Notes under the pieces: model-generated | The model's input: the letters and a program-made list of their open reading frames with translations, nothing else | Databases searched by the model: none | What the model was told of the DNA's origin: nothing | Source: an uncultured Pelagibacteraceae bacterium | GTDB taxonomy: Bacteria > Pseudomonadota > Alphaproteobacteria > Pelagibacterales > Pelagibacteraceae | Reading direction: 5' to 3' | Assembly (NCBI GenBank): GCA_902572605.1 | Contig: CACGGD010000001.1 | Coordinates: forward strand, 159,861 to 223,860 | DNA: 64,000 bases | Position numbers and translations under genes: made by a program | Shown here: piece after piece, positions 52,931-62,187 of the stretch | How positions within the stretch are numbered: the stretch's first letter is position 1 | How the letters are laid out: every line of letters begins with the position of its first letter

Positions 52931-55053
52931 TTTACCAATCTTAAATTTTGAGGTTTAGCTCTTAAAATTGACTTACCACGACCTGATAAACTTGGGTTCT
53001 TCATGAAATAGGAATGTGCGGAAAAGCCTTTTTCTTGTTCTTTATTATAGTTTCCTAAGCTATCTAAATACCATGTTTCTGATTTATCTTTAAAGTTGGC
53101 TAACATAATTTGATCTAAAATTTGCTCATGCACAGTATTGTTTTCTATCGGAATTATAATTTCAATTCTTCTATCTAAATTTCTAGGCATTAAATCTGCT
53201 GATGAAATATATACCTGATTCTCTCGAGAAGGCATAGAATTACCATTTGCAAAACAATAAATTCTTGAGTGTTCTAAAAATCTGCCAATAAGGCTTTTTA
53301 CTTTTATATTTTCAGATTGACCTTTAACTCCAGGTCTTAAGCAGCATACGCCTCGTACTGATAAGTTTATTTTTACTCCTGCGTTTGAAGCTTCATAAAA
53401 TTTCTTAATAATTCCAGGGTCTACAAGAGAATTCATTTTTGCCCATATTTCTGCAGGTTTTCCTTTACTTGCATTTACAATTTCATTTTCAATTTTTTCT
53501 TCAAAAAAATTCCTACTATTTAATGGAGACATAAAAATTTTATTCAATTTTTTGGGTTTTGCATAACCAGTTACATAATTGAAAAATTTTTCAACATCTT
53601 TGGCCAAGTCTTGATTAGAGCTAAACAGTGATAAGTCAGTATAAATTTTTGCGTTAATTGGATGATAGTTTCCTGTGCCTAAGTGAACATAGCTTAGCGT
53701 TTTTGCTCCTTCTTTTCTTAAAACTAAACTTGCTTTTGCATGCGTTTTGTATTTTGCGAATCCGTAAACAATTTGAACGCCAGCTTTCTCTAGTTTCCTA
53801 GATAATTCAATATTAGCTTCCTCATCAAATCGAGCTTTTATTTCTATTACGGCTGTAACAACTTTTCCGTTTTCTGCTGCTCTACTTAGTGCTTTTACGA
53901 TAGGAGAGTCAGGTGTGGTTCGATACAAAGTTTGTTTGATACCGATAACTTTGGGATCTTTTGCTGCAGCTTCTAAAAATTGAATTACTACATCAAAAGT
54001 TTCAAAAGGGTGGTGTACAACAAAATCTTTACTTCTTATAGCTGAAAAAAATTTATCATCAAATTCCTTCAATCTTTCAACTTCTCTAGGATTAAACTTT
54101 TTAAATCTCAGCTTTGGATCTTTCTTTTTACAAATTTCATCTATATCTTGTATTCCAACCAATCCTTCAACCTCATAAATATGATCTTCGTCCATTTTAA
54201 ATTTTTTTGAAATAAAATTTAAAAGGTTTTTATTTGAATTAGTGAGTACTTCAAGTTTAACTACGTTTCCCCTTCTTCTTTTCTTAATTGCTTTTTCAAA
54301 ATATCTCACAAGATCAGCAGCTTCATCATCTATTTCAATTTCGCTGTCTCTAATTATTTTAAACTGCAAACTTGCCTCGATATTATGGTCTGGAAATATT
54401 TCATTTGCAAATTTACAAATTACGTCATCAATTGTGACAAATTCATTTATTGTTTCAGAATTTTTTAGAGATATAAATTTTGGAAGTGCTCTTGGTATAA
54501 CTATAATTGCGTTTAGTTCTCTTTTTTTTTTAATTCTGCTCATTCTTAATAAGATTGCTTGGCCTTTATTTGGTATAAAAGGAAAGGGATGTGATGGATC
54601 GATGGCAGTAGGTGTTATTATAGGATAAATTGTTTCCTGAAAATATTCTCTTAGATACATAAGATCCTTCTTATTTAGTTCTGACATTTTTCGAATGAAA
54701 ATTTTTTCTTTTGATAGCTCTTTTTTCAACTCTAGGAACGCTTCGTTTTGCTTCTTTAATAGATCTTTAGTTTTTAATACGACCCTGTTTAATTGATCCT
54801 CTGCAGTTAATCCATCTGCGCTTAATTCGTCAAAACCATCTTTAATTTGATTAAAAAGTCCAGCGACTCTTACCATAAAAAATTCATCTAAATTTGTACC
54901 TGCGATTGATAAAAATTTTACTCTTTCAAATAGAGGATTTGTTTTATCTTTTGACTCTTCTAAAACACGATCATTAAACTGAAGCCAAGATAATTCTCTG
55001 TTTATGAGTTGATTGCTAATATTAACGTTTTCTGAAAATGATGCTTTCGACAT
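52927..55053 (-). CDS. ppk1: Polyphosphate kinase 1
   Basis: Makes polyphosphate from ATP. At 708 residues it is full length. The N domain has NRELSWLQFNDRVLEE, the middle has IFPDHNIEASLQFKI, and the catalytic phospholipase-D-like domains have the autophosphorylated His region YKTHAKASLVLR and GTGNYHPINAKIYTDL, then the second His block YCFANGNSMPSRENQVYISSADLMPRN-type (seen as ISSADLMPRNLDRR). It is upstream of ppx and diverges from sixA with 22 bp between starts. Confidence 0.97.
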   Translation of the reverse strand: MSKASFSENVNISNQLINRELSWLQFNDRVLEESKDKTNPLFERVKFLSIAGTNLDEFFMVRVAGLFNQIKDGFDELSADGLTAEDQLNRVVLKTKDLLKKQNEAFLELKKELSKEKIFIRKMSELNKKDLMYLREYFQETIYPIITPTAIDPSHPFPFIPNKGQAILLRMSRIKKKRELNAIIVIPRALPKFISLKNSETINEFVTIDDVICKFANEIFPDHNIEASLQFKIIRDSEIEIDDEAADLVRYFEKAIKKRRRGNVVKLEVLTNSNKNLLNFISKKFKMDEDHIYEVEGLVGIQDIDEICKKKDPKLRFKKFNPREVERLKEFDDKFFSAIRSKDFVVHHPFETFDVVIQFLEAAAKDPKVIGIKQTLYRTTPDSPIVKALSRAAENGKVVTAVIEIKARFDEEANIELSRKLEKAGVQIVYGFAKYKTHAKASLVLRKEGAKTLSYVHLGTGNYHPINAKIYTDLSLFSSNQDLAKDVEKFFNYVTGYAKPKKLNKIFMSPLNSRNFFEEKIENEIVNASKGKPAEIWAKMNSLVDPGIIKKFYEASNAGVKINLSVRGVCCLRPGVKGQSENIKVKSLIGRFLEHSRIYCFANGNSMPSRENQVYISSADLMPRNLDRRIEIIIPIENNTVHEQILDQIMLANFKDKSETWYLDSLGNYNKEQEKGFSAHSYFMKNPSLSGRGKSILRAKPQNLRLVK

Positions 55054-55075
55054 ATATAAATGTTAAATTAAAAAT

Positions 55076-55600
55076 ATGTTTAAATTATATGCGATGAGAC
55101 ACGCTAAATCTAGTTGGGATTTTCCAGATTTAGATGATCATGACAGGCCATTGAATAAAAGAGGGGTAAATTCAGCAAAATTAATTTGTGAATTTTTTAT
55201 TAAAAAGAAATTAAAATTTGATTTAGTTTATTGCTCGTCCTCTAAAAGGACAATACAAACATTAAATATATTGTCAGAAAAAATCAGTTTTAAGAAAATT
55301 ATTAAAAAAAAAGCGCTTTATCATGCTAGTGAGGATGAAATTATTCATATCTTAAAACAAACAGTTGATAATTATAAAACTTTACTTTTAATCAATCATG
55401 AACCTTCAATTAGTGAACTCATAAATCGAATCTGTCTTAAAGAAAACTCTGATCAATTTGAAAATTTAAAAAGAAAATTTCCTACTGCAGCCGTTGCTGA
55501 AGTAAGTTTTAATTTCAATGATTGGAAGAAGTTATCAAAAGTTAAAGGAAAATTAATATCATTTATAAAGCCAAAAGATCTTCAAGAATCTAAGGAATAG
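55076..55600 (+). CDS. SixA-like histidine phosphatase
   Basis: A 174-residue member of the histidine phosphatase branch 1. The catalytic RHA motif is AMRHAKSSWDFPDLDDHDRPLNKRG-like (seen as YAMRHAKSSW, then RPLNKRG), and the second His lies in LLINHEPSISEL. SixA removes phosphate from His-phosphotransfer proteins in E. coli; here, next to phoB, a role on phosphorelay components is tempting but unproven. Its last 19 bases overlap the phoB 3' end. Confidence 0.88.
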   Translation: MFKLYAMRHAKSSWDFPDLDDHDRPLNKRGVNSAKLICEFFIKKKLKFDLVYCSSSKRTIQTLNILSEKISFKKIIKKKALYHASEDEIIHILKQTVDNYKTLLLINHEPSISELINRICLKENSDQFENLKRKFPTAAVAEVSFNFNDWKKLSKVKGKLISFIKPKDLQESKE

Positions 55601-56265
55601 CCAGCAGATCTTACTGTTCTGATAAGATCTTTCTTGCCATCAATATTTATTGCTTTTCTTAGTCTTCTTATATGAACATCTATAGTTCTGGACTCCACAT
55701 AAATATCATCTCCCCATACAGAATTTAGAAGTTGCTCACGCGAATATACTCTTTTTGGATTCTTTATTAAAAAATCAATTAGTTTAAATTCTGTAGGACC
55801 AACTATAACTTCTTTATCTGCTCTATAAACTCTTCGTTGAACTCTATCTACTTTTAGATCCTCAAATACTACAACATCAGCGGCAACACTTGGTTTAGAT
55901 CTCTTTAATAAAGCGTTAACTCTTGCAATAAGTTCTTTTTGGCTGAATGGCTTAGTTACGTAGTCATCAGCTCCTGTTTCAAATCCTTTCAGTTTGTCTT
56001 CCTCTTCACCTTTGGCTGTTAACATAATGATTGGGATATTTTTGTGAAGATTGCTTCTTTTCAAATTTTTACAGACTTCAACACCTGAGATATCTGGCAA
56101 CATCCAATCTAATAAAATTAAATCAGGATTTTTTTCCTTTATATTTCTAATAGCGTCTTCTCCATTGACTGCATAATCAACTTTGTGACCCTCTTTTTCT
56201 AAATTGTATTTAAGCAAAGTTACGATGGGCATTTCATCTTCAACTATGAATAAATTTGCCCTCAT
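55582..56265 (-). CDS. phoB: Phosphate regulon response regulator
   Basis: OmpR/PhoB-family regulator of 227 residues. The receiver domain has the acidic pocket VEDE, phospho-acceptor Asp53 in LLDWMLPD, the Thr in MLTAKGEE and the Lys in DYVTKPFS. The C-terminal winged helix has VGPTEFKLIDFLI and VDVHIRRLRKAI-like IDVHIRRLRKAI. It is the last gene of the pst-phoU operon and overlaps phoU by one base; the partner kinase PhoR is encoded at 62188-63387. It should bind the Pho-box repeat before pstS. Confidence 0.97.
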   Translation of the reverse strand: MRANLFIVEDEMPIVTLLKYNLEKEGHKVDYAVNGEDAIRNIKEKNPDLILLDWMLPDISGVEVCKNLKRSNLHKNIPIIMLTAKGEEEDKLKGFETGADDYVTKPFSQKELIARVNALLKRSKPSVAADVVVFEDLKVDRVQRRVYRADKEVIVGPTEFKLIDFLIKNPKRVYSREQLLNSVWGDDIYVESRTIDVHIRRLRKAINIDGKKDLIRTVRSAGYSLDS

Positions 56266-56945
56266 TATCCTTTTGGTCGGTCTCCCTCTAAATAATCTCC
56301 TGTAATCAGAAAATAAACTTGCTCTGCAATATTGGTTGCATGATCTCCAATCCTCTCAATATTTTTAAGCATGAAAAGTAGTTGGGTTACTTTTTGTATA
56401 TCGTTTTTATTTTTTTCTAAATGCTTTATTGCAGCTTCCATATTAGCATTAGTAATTTGATCTATTTCTTCATCAGAATTCCAAACATTTTCTGCTGTAT
56501 CTTTAGCTCTATGTAAATACGAATTTAAAACTGCATTGACTTGTTTTGATGCTTTTAAACCAGCTATTTCGAAATTTTTAGTTATATCATTAGGTAAATC
56601 AGTTCCAATTATAGTTAATCGTTTTGAGATATTTTTTGCTAAATCACCAATTCTCTCTAAGTCTGAAGAAACTTTTAAAGCAACAACTGTCTCTCTTAAA
56701 TCAATTGCCATAGGTTGCCTTAAGGCAATCAAATTTACAACTTGCTCTTCTATATTTAATTCATACTTATCGATTAATTCGTCATCTTTAATAGATTTTT
56801 CTGCTAAGCTAATATCTTTTTTAACTAAAGATTGAATGGAGTTTTCTAGCTGTTTCTCAACACCCGCTCCCATTTTCGCTATTGTATCTTTTAACAACTG
56901 AAGTTGCTCTTCGTAAGATTTTACTATGTGCGGTTTTTCACTCAT
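56265..56945 (-). CDS. phoU: Phosphate transport regulator PhoU
   Basis: Helical-bundle protein that links the Pst transporter to PhoR and keeps the regulon off when phosphate is ample. The 226-residue protein has the two repeated PhoU three-helix bundles with the metal-site motifs DLERIGDLAKNI and NIERIGDHATNIAEQ. It lies between pstB and phoB with one-base overlaps on both sides. Assignment is firm. Confidence 0.97.
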   Translation of the reverse strand: MSEKPHIVKSYEEQLQLLKDTIAKMGAGVEKQLENSIQSLVKKDISLAEKSIKDDELIDKYELNIEEQVVNLIALRQPMAIDLRETVVALKVSSDLERIGDLAKNISKRLTIIGTDLPNDITKNFEIAGLKASKQVNAVLNSYLHRAKDTAENVWNSDEEIDQITNANMEAAIKHLEKNKNDIQKVTQLLFMLKNIERIGDHATNIAEQVYFLITGDYLEGDRPKG

Positions 56946-57700
56946 TAACCAAACCTCCCTGTAATGTAATCCTGAGTTTGTTGTTTGTCAGGATTTTTAA
57001 ATATTTTATCTGTTGATCCAAATTCTATAAGTTTTCCCAAATGAAAGAAACCCGTTTTTTGAGATACCCTAGCTGCTTGTGACATTGAGTGGGTAACTAT
57101 TACAATTGTGACCTCTTTTTTAAGATCATCAATAAGTTCTTCAATTTGAGCTGTTGCTATTGGGTCAAGCGCTGAACATGGTTCGTCCATAAGAATCACT
57201 TCTGGGCTTACAGATATAGCTCTTGCAATACATAGTCGTTGCTGTTGACCGCCTGATAAACCAGTTCCGATTTCATCAAGTCTATCTTTAACTTCGTTCC
57301 ACAGGGCAGCTTTTTTCAAACTTGTTTCAACTATTTGATCCATTTCTTCTTTGCTCTGTGCAATACCGTGAATAGTAGGCCCATAAGCTACATTTTCATA
57401 AATTGTTTTAGGGAACGGATTGGGTTTTTGAAAAACCATACCAACGTTTTCCCTAAGTCTCACAACATCTAATTTTCTTGAGTTCAGTTCTAGGTTGTCC
57501 ATTTTAATACTGCCTTCAACTCTACAAATATCTATAACATCGTTCATTCTGTTCAAGCATCTTAAGAAAGTAGACTTTCCACACCCAGATGGCCCAATTA
57601 AAGCTGTAACTTCTTTTTCTGCTATATCTATAGAGACATCAAATAATGCCTGTTTAGATCCGTAATATACATTTACATTTTCCGCTTTTATTTTACTCAT
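56945..57700 (-). CDS. pstB: Phosphate ABC transporter ATPase
   Basis: ATPase of the high-affinity phosphate importer. The 251-residue protein has Walker [13 protein letters not shown], the PstB-specific [21 protein letters not shown], the signature [14 protein letters not shown], Walker [16 protein letters not shown] and the H-loop [12 protein letters not shown]. It lies directly after pstA and overlaps phoU by one base. Very well conserved. Confidence 0.98.
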   Translation of the reverse strand: MSKIKAENVNVYYGSKQALFDVSIDIAEKEVTALIGPSGCGKSTFLRCLNRMNDVIDICRVEGSIKMDNLELNSRKLDVVRLRENVGMVFQKPNPFPKTIYENVAYGPTIHGIAQSKEEMDQIVETSLKKAALWNEVKDRLDEIGTGLSGGQQQRLCIARAISVSPEVILMDEPCSALDPIATAQIEELIDDLKKEVTIVIVTHSMSQAARVSQKTGFFHLGKLIEFGSTDKIFKNPDKQQTQDYITGRFG

Positions 57701-58972
57701 TTAACTCCATTTCTTTTCAAATTTGTGTCTAACTATTTGAGCTGCCAAGTTCATTAAAATTAAAAAAGCTAGAAGCACCATAATACATGCGGATACTTTT
57801 TCAACAAAACCTCTCTCAGCACTTTCTGACCATATATATATCTGTACTGGTAAACTTGCAGCAGGATCAACTGGCGTGCCAGGAATTGTATTCACGAAAG
57901 CAACCATTCCAATTAAAATTAAAGGAGCTGTTTCTCCTAAAGCTTGAGCTAAGCCAATTATCGTTCCAGATAAAGTTCCAGGCATTGATAGTGGCACAGT
58001 ATGATGCATGGTCGTTTGCATATTGCTTGCACCCATCGCTAAAGCAGCTTCTCTTATACTTGGAGGAACAGCTTTTAAAGAGGCTCTTGCAGCAATAATT
58101 ATTGTTGGTAATGTCATAAGTGACAGAGTAATTCCTCCAACAAGTGGTGTCGATCTTGGTAAATTAAAAACTGCTAATAAAATACCGAGACCTAGCAAAC
58201 CAAATACTATAGATGGAACGGCTGCTAAATTGTTAATGTTTACTTCTATAAAATCTGTAAATTTATTTTTTGGTGCAAATTCCTCGAGATAAATTGCAGC
58301 TAGCACTGCAACAGGAAATGAAAATGCTAAACACACTAATATACTAAAAACTGTTCCCATAAACGAGCTAGCTATACCTGCTAGTTCTGCCTCTCTTGAG
58401 TCAGGATTTGTAAAAAAACTAATGTTAAACTCTGATAAAATATCTCCTCTCTCATTAAGCATATCGTAAATCTGCAGCTGATAATCATTTACTCTTCTAT
58501 TCTTTTCAGGGATATCTCTTGGATAATTTCCCTTATGAACTTGATCAATATCATCAGAAGCTGTTAATTTTATGGGCACTATTTTACCTAGATAGTCTGG
58601 ATTTTTTAAAAGTAGATCTTTAACCTCTGCCTCATATTTATACGAAACCATTTGTATCAATTGACGATCCTCTTCTTCAGGAAGTCCAGGATCTAATGAG
58701 GTCATAGCTTTGTAAGCAACATCATAGTAGTCTGCATTTTCTAAATCATCTTTTGATGGACTTTCTGCATCGATTAAAAGTAATTCTTTATCATAATGAA
58801 CTTCTGTTACTATCCAAGTTTTTTGGAAAGCTGAGTAACCTTTTGAAAATATCTGAAACATAAAAACTGCTAAAAAGCTTAAAGCTAATCCTATAGCTAT
58901 TTTGCCATACCATTGAAATCTTCTTTCAGCGTTATATCTTTTTTTTAATAAATTTTTCTTAAAACTATTCAT
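57701..58972 (-). CDS. pstA: Phosphate ABC transporter permease PstA
   Basis: Second permease of the phosphate importer. The N-terminal half holds one helix (about residues 26-46) and a long periplasmic region, as in other alphaproteobacterial PstA proteins; the C-terminal half has five helices with the EAA loop region ALAMGASNMQTTMHHTVPLSMPG (seen as REAALAMGASNMQ). I prefer ATG 58972 (MNSFKKN), giving 423 residues and an 8-bp overlap with pstC; the frame opens at 58996, which would overlap by 32 bp. Confidence 0.95.
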   Translation of the reverse strand: MNSFKKNLLKKRYNAERRFQWYGKIAIGLALSFLAVFMFQIFSKGYSAFQKTWIVTEVHYDKELLLIDAESPSKDDLENADYYDVAYKAMTSLDPGLPEEEDRQLIQMVSYKYEAEVKDLLLKNPDYLGKIVPIKLTASDDIDQVHKGNYPRDIPEKNRRVNDYQLQIYDMLNERGDILSEFNISFFTNPDSREAELAGIASSFMGTVFSILVCLAFSFPVAVLAAIYLEEFAPKNKFTDFIEVNINNLAAVPSIVFGLLGLGILLAVFNLPRSTPLVGGITLSLMTLPTIIIAARASLKAVPPSIREAALAMGASNMQTTMHHTVPLSMPGTLSGTIIGLAQALGETAPLILIGMVAFVNTIPGTPVDPAASLPVQIYIWSESAERGFVEKVSACIMVLLAFLILMNLAAQIVRHKFEKKWS

Positions 58973-60341
58973 ATTTTTCCCTATATTTTTTAACAACTGA
59001 AAGAGCGATTACATTTAAGAGTAAAGTTACTATAAATAAAGATATTCCTAATGCAAAAGCTGATTGAGTTTTTGGATCTCCAAATTGTTGATCTCCAATT
59101 AAAATTACTACAATTTGCGCTGTAATGGTTGAAGTTGATTCAAGGGGATTCATTGTAAGATTAGCCGCTAGTCCTGAGGCCATTACAACAATCATTGTTT
59201 CTCCTACCGCTCTCGATACTGCTAAAAGTATCGAACCTACGATACCAGGTAGGGCTGCTGGAAAAATTACTTTTTTTACAGTTTCAGATTTTGTTGCGCC
59301 CATTGCGTAACTCCCATCTCTTAAATTTTGAGGTACTGCCGTCATAACGTCATCGCTTAGACTTGAAATAAAAGGAATTATCATTACTCCCATAACTGCT
59401 CCTGCAGCTAAAGCGCTCTCCGCTGAAACTTCTAAACCCATAGCGTTACCAATTTCTTTAACAAAAGGACCGACGGTTAAAGCTGCAAAAAAACCATATA
59501 CCACTGTTGGAATACCAGCTAAAATCTCAATAATAGGTTTCGCATATTTTCTTACGCCTCTTCCAGCATACTCAGATAGATATATCCCACTCAGCAAACC
59601 TATGGGGATGGCAACACACATTGCAATAAAAGCAATAAAAAAAGTTCCAGCAAATAAAGGCACAGCTCCGAAAGCATCCTTCATTAATTCAGGATCTGGT
59701 TGGCCATCTCTTACAAAAGTTTTAGCAGGATACCAATGAGTTCCGAATATAAAGTCAAAGATTTTTACTGCTTGAAAAAACCTAATCGCTTCGAATAAAA
59801 GTGAAAAAACTATTCCGATTGTAACTAAAACTGCGCCTAATGATGCAACAAATAACACCCATTTAAGAAAAATTTCTACTGGTTCTCTCATTCGATCATT
59901 TTTCTGAACAGATCTATACGCAAAACTCAGAGAGAAAATTAAAATTGCTAAAATAATTGCTACTTTAGCGCTGTTAGCTATTCCTTTTAATTGAATGTAC
60001 TTATTAGCAGACTCATCTAGAAAATTAGTAATATTTCCCGTGTAAGTTCCTGCGGCTAATGCTTTAACCTTTGTGTAAATAAGCTGAAGCTCATTTTTAG
60101 TTAAGTTCTGATCAGTGTAATCTTGTAAAATAAATGTTTTAACTATTGATGGTTCAAAAACTGACCAAAGAGCAAAAATTATTAATGCTGGTGCAGCACA
60201 CCAAGCAGCTAAATAATATCCATAAAATTTTGGTAATGCCGTAAGTCTTTGTGATGATTGAATAACTAGAGCTTTTTTTCTACCGAAATAATAACTTGTG
60301 AAAGCTAAGAGAATAATAAAAGTTACAAGTATTAAATTCAT
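58965..60341 (-). CDS. pstC: Phosphate ABC transporter permease PstC
   Basis: First permease of the phosphate importer, 458 residues. Extra N-terminal helices and a periplasmic stretch precede the core permease domain with GLLSGIYLSEYAGRGVRKY, EILAGIPTVVYGFFA and the EAA loop RDGSYAMGATKSETVKKV. The length is typical for alphaproteobacteria, longer than the about 320 residues of E. coli. It follows pstS after a 59-bp gap that contains a terminator-like hairpin. Confidence 0.96.
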   Translation of the reverse strand: MNLILVTFIILLAFTSYYFGRKKALVIQSSQRLTALPKFYGYYLAAWCAAPALIIFALWSVFEPSIVKTFILQDYTDQNLTKNELQLIYTKVKALAAGTYTGNITNFLDESANKYIQLKGIANSAKVAIILAILIFSLSFAYRSVQKNDRMREPVEIFLKWVLFVASLGAVLVTIGIVFSLLFEAIRFFQAVKIFDFIFGTHWYPAKTFVRDGQPDPELMKDAFGAVPLFAGTFFIAFIAMCVAIPIGLLSGIYLSEYAGRGVRKYAKPIIEILAGIPTVVYGFFAALTVGPFVKEIGNAMGLEVSAESALAAGAVMGVMIIPFISSLSDDVMTAVPQNLRDGSYAMGATKSETVKKVIFPAALPGIVGSILLAVSRAVGETMIVVMASGLAANLTMNPLESTSTITAQIVVILIGDQQFGDPKTQSAFALGISLFIVTLLLNVIALSVVKKYREKYE

Positions 60342-60358
60342 AATGAGCTTCCAGGGAT

Positions 60359-60385
60359 AAAAAGGGGGTAAAATACCCCCTTTTT
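60359..60385 (-). terminator. Terminator/attenuator between pstS and pstC
   Basis: GGGGGTA (60364-60370), loop AAA, TACCCCC (60374-60380), flanked by A5 and T5, so that a U tract follows on both strands. It sits 16 bases after the pstS stop, inside the pst operon. Partial termination here would make far more PstS than permease mRNA, matching the need for excess binding protein. Confidence 0.85.
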
Positions 60386-60400
60386 GTTTAATTGATACTA

Positions 60401-61405
60401 CTACTTCTTAGCAGGCATGTTAACTAACTTCGTAGCGTTAGTTCTAGATGTTTTGTATAACTTGCCATCTAGAGGTACTAGCCCGATATCAGTTAAGTAA
60501 CCTTTTTTACCCATAGCTTTTTTACTTGTGAACTCTTTTACAAATTCATGTAAGCCAGGTACAACGCCCACGTGAGCTTTTTTCACGTAGAAGAATAAAG
60601 GTCTTGCAACTGCGTAACTGTAATCTTGAATCGAAGATAGACTTGGTTGACCACCTTCAATGCTTGCAGCTTGCAATTTATCTTTTGCAGCTAAGAAATA
60701 ACTGAAACCAAAGAAACCGAACATTTCTTTGTCCGCAGTTAATTTTTGAATAATAAGTGAATCGTTTTCACCTACCTCAATTACCGCACCATCTTCTCTT
60801 AACGCTTTATATTTAGCGCCAGCTTTTTTAGAAGCATCATCGATACCTTTTTTCATTACTAATGAATTCCAAGCATCTCTTGTTCCTGATGTTCCTGGAG
60901 GTACCATAACTTTGATAGGGTAGTTTGGTAATGATGGGTCGATATCACTCCAATTTTTATATGGATTTGGTACTAACGCACCATCTTTAGCAACTTCTTT
61001 TGCTAATGCTGCCCATAATTGTTTTTTTGTAAAGTTTACTGGTTTAGCATCTTTAGAATAAGCTAACGTTATTCCGTCGTTACCAACTGTAATCTCTACG
61101 ATTTCTTCAACACCATTTTTTTGACATAGCGCATACTCTTTAGCCTTCATAGCTCTAGATGCATTTGTTATGTCTGGGTGCTCTGTACCAACTCCAGCAC
61201 AGAATAATTTAGCTCCACCACCTGTTCCTGTTGACTCGATTACTGGTGTTTTAAATTTACCAGACGAACCAAATCTTTCAGCAACGATTGTTGCATAAGG
61301 GAATACAGTTGAAGAACCTACGATTTTAATCTGATCTCTAGCTTGAGCAGAAGTTACAACTAACATTGCAACTAATGAAGCTAAAGCGATTGATAGTTTT
61401 CTCAT
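60401..61405 (-). CDS. pstS: Phosphate-binding protein PstS
   Basis: Periplasmic phosphate-binding protein of the high-affinity importer. The signal peptide is residues 1-22 (LVAMLVVTSAQA). The mature protein opens IKIVGSSTVFPYATIVAERF, and further phosphate-site blocks are ESTGTGGGAKLFC and PPGTSGTRDAWNS. It has two cysteines in the first domain. An AAGGAT ribosome site lies 9 bases before the ATG and a three-unit Pho-box-like repeat lies 69-97 bases upstream. Codon use and GC are slightly higher than neighbours, fitting high expression. Confidence 0.97.
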   Translation of the reverse strand: MRKLSIALASLVAMLVVTSAQARDQIKIVGSSTVFPYATIVAERFGSSGKFKTPVIESTGTGGGAKLFCAGVGTEHPDITNASRAMKAKEYALCQKNGVEEIVEITVGNDGITLAYSKDAKPVNFTKKQLWAALAKEVAKDGALVPNPYKNWSDIDPSLPNYPIKVMVPPGTSGTRDAWNSLVMKKGIDDASKKAGAKYKALREDGAVIEVGENDSLIIQKLTADKEMFGFFGFSYFLAAKDKLQAASIEGGQPSLSSIQDYSYAVARPLFFYVKKAHVGVVPGLHEFVKEFTSKKAMGKKGYLTDIGLVPLDGKLYKTSRTNATKLVNMPAKK

Positions 61406-61473
61406 TGTTTATCCTTTCATTTATTAATTAATTAACAAACATTGGACTCATAGAATTTAAAGGACTCTTAAAT

Positions 61474-61502
61474 ATTACAGATGTGTTACAAATTTGTTAA
61501 AA
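61474..61502 (-). promoter_or_regulatory. Pho box (three 11-bp repeat units) upstream of pstS
   Basis: On the minus strand TTTTAAC-AAAT-TTGTAAC-ACAT-CTGTAAT gives three 7-base units, each 11 bases apart, close to the PhoB half-site CTGTAAC/CTGTCAT with 4-base AT-rich spacers. The unit nearest pstS is the best match. This is the expected geometry for two PhoB dimers side by side. Confidence 0.8.
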
Positions 61503-61512
61503 TGATAACTTT

Positions 61513-62124
61513 TTAGTTGAACTTTCTAGTTATCTCGATTTGTTGATATTCAGAGGCTAAAGACCCTCCGCAACTAAAAGGTCTTACTTTATTCTTAACT
61601 GCGTAGGATTGAGTTGGCTTTAATGTAACTTCTAGTTGTACAAAGTTAACTAATTTTTGAGTAAAACCTTTATCATATCTCCAAGCATTCCATTGTGTTG
61701 GAGCAGTGAATACTTCAGTTAAATAAGATGCAGCTTTAGAGTGAATCATATTGCTCTCGTTTTGACCTTTTAAAAGATTATTTTTAATTTTTTCAAAAAT
61801 TTTTCTACATTTAATTGAGTCCACCATGTACGAGTTAGCATTTAAATGAGTGCTCATCGGTGTTGACACAATTAATTGAATTCCATCGTCTCTTCTAGAA
61901 AATAAAGCTTCAGTATAAATTGTAGATATATTTTTATTATCTACTTCAAGAACTAAATCGTTTTTGGCGAGCTCAAGATCGTTTTTTAGTCTTAAAAGTC
62001 CAAGATCAAAAACAGTAAGAGGTTGAGAACGTAAAGTTTTCTCAATTAAGTTTACATCTGCCTTAACAGTTGTAAATGTTATAGTTAATAAAACCAGAAT
62101 TATATAATTTGTTATTCTAGTCAT
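61513..62124 (-). CDS. Secreted protein of unknown function in the pho cluster
   Basis: A 203-residue protein with a signal peptide (residues 1-22, ending TVKA). I recognise no domain. It contains two cysteines (SIKCRKIF and FSCGGSL), a mid-section LIVSTPMSTHLNANSYMV and a C-terminal part rich in beta-forming residues, suggesting a small periplasmic protein. It lies between phoR and pstS, 107 bp before the pstS start, downstream of phoR by 63 bp. A role in phosphate sensing or stress is only guessed from position. Confidence 0.7.
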   Translation of the reverse strand: MTRITNYIILVLLTITFTTVKADVNLIEKTLRSQPLTVFDLGLLRLKNDLELAKNDLVLEVDNKNISTIYTEALFSRRDDGIQLIVSTPMSTHLNANSYMVDSIKCRKIFEKIKNNLLKGQNESNMIHSKAASYLTEVFTAPTQWNAWRYDKGFTQKLVNFVQLEVTLKPTQSYAVKNKVRPFSCGGSLASEYQQIEITRKFN

Positions 62125-62187
62125 ACTAGAATTTTACCTATTTTGCTGTCTATCTCAAGACAAAATATAATTAAACTTTAATATTTG

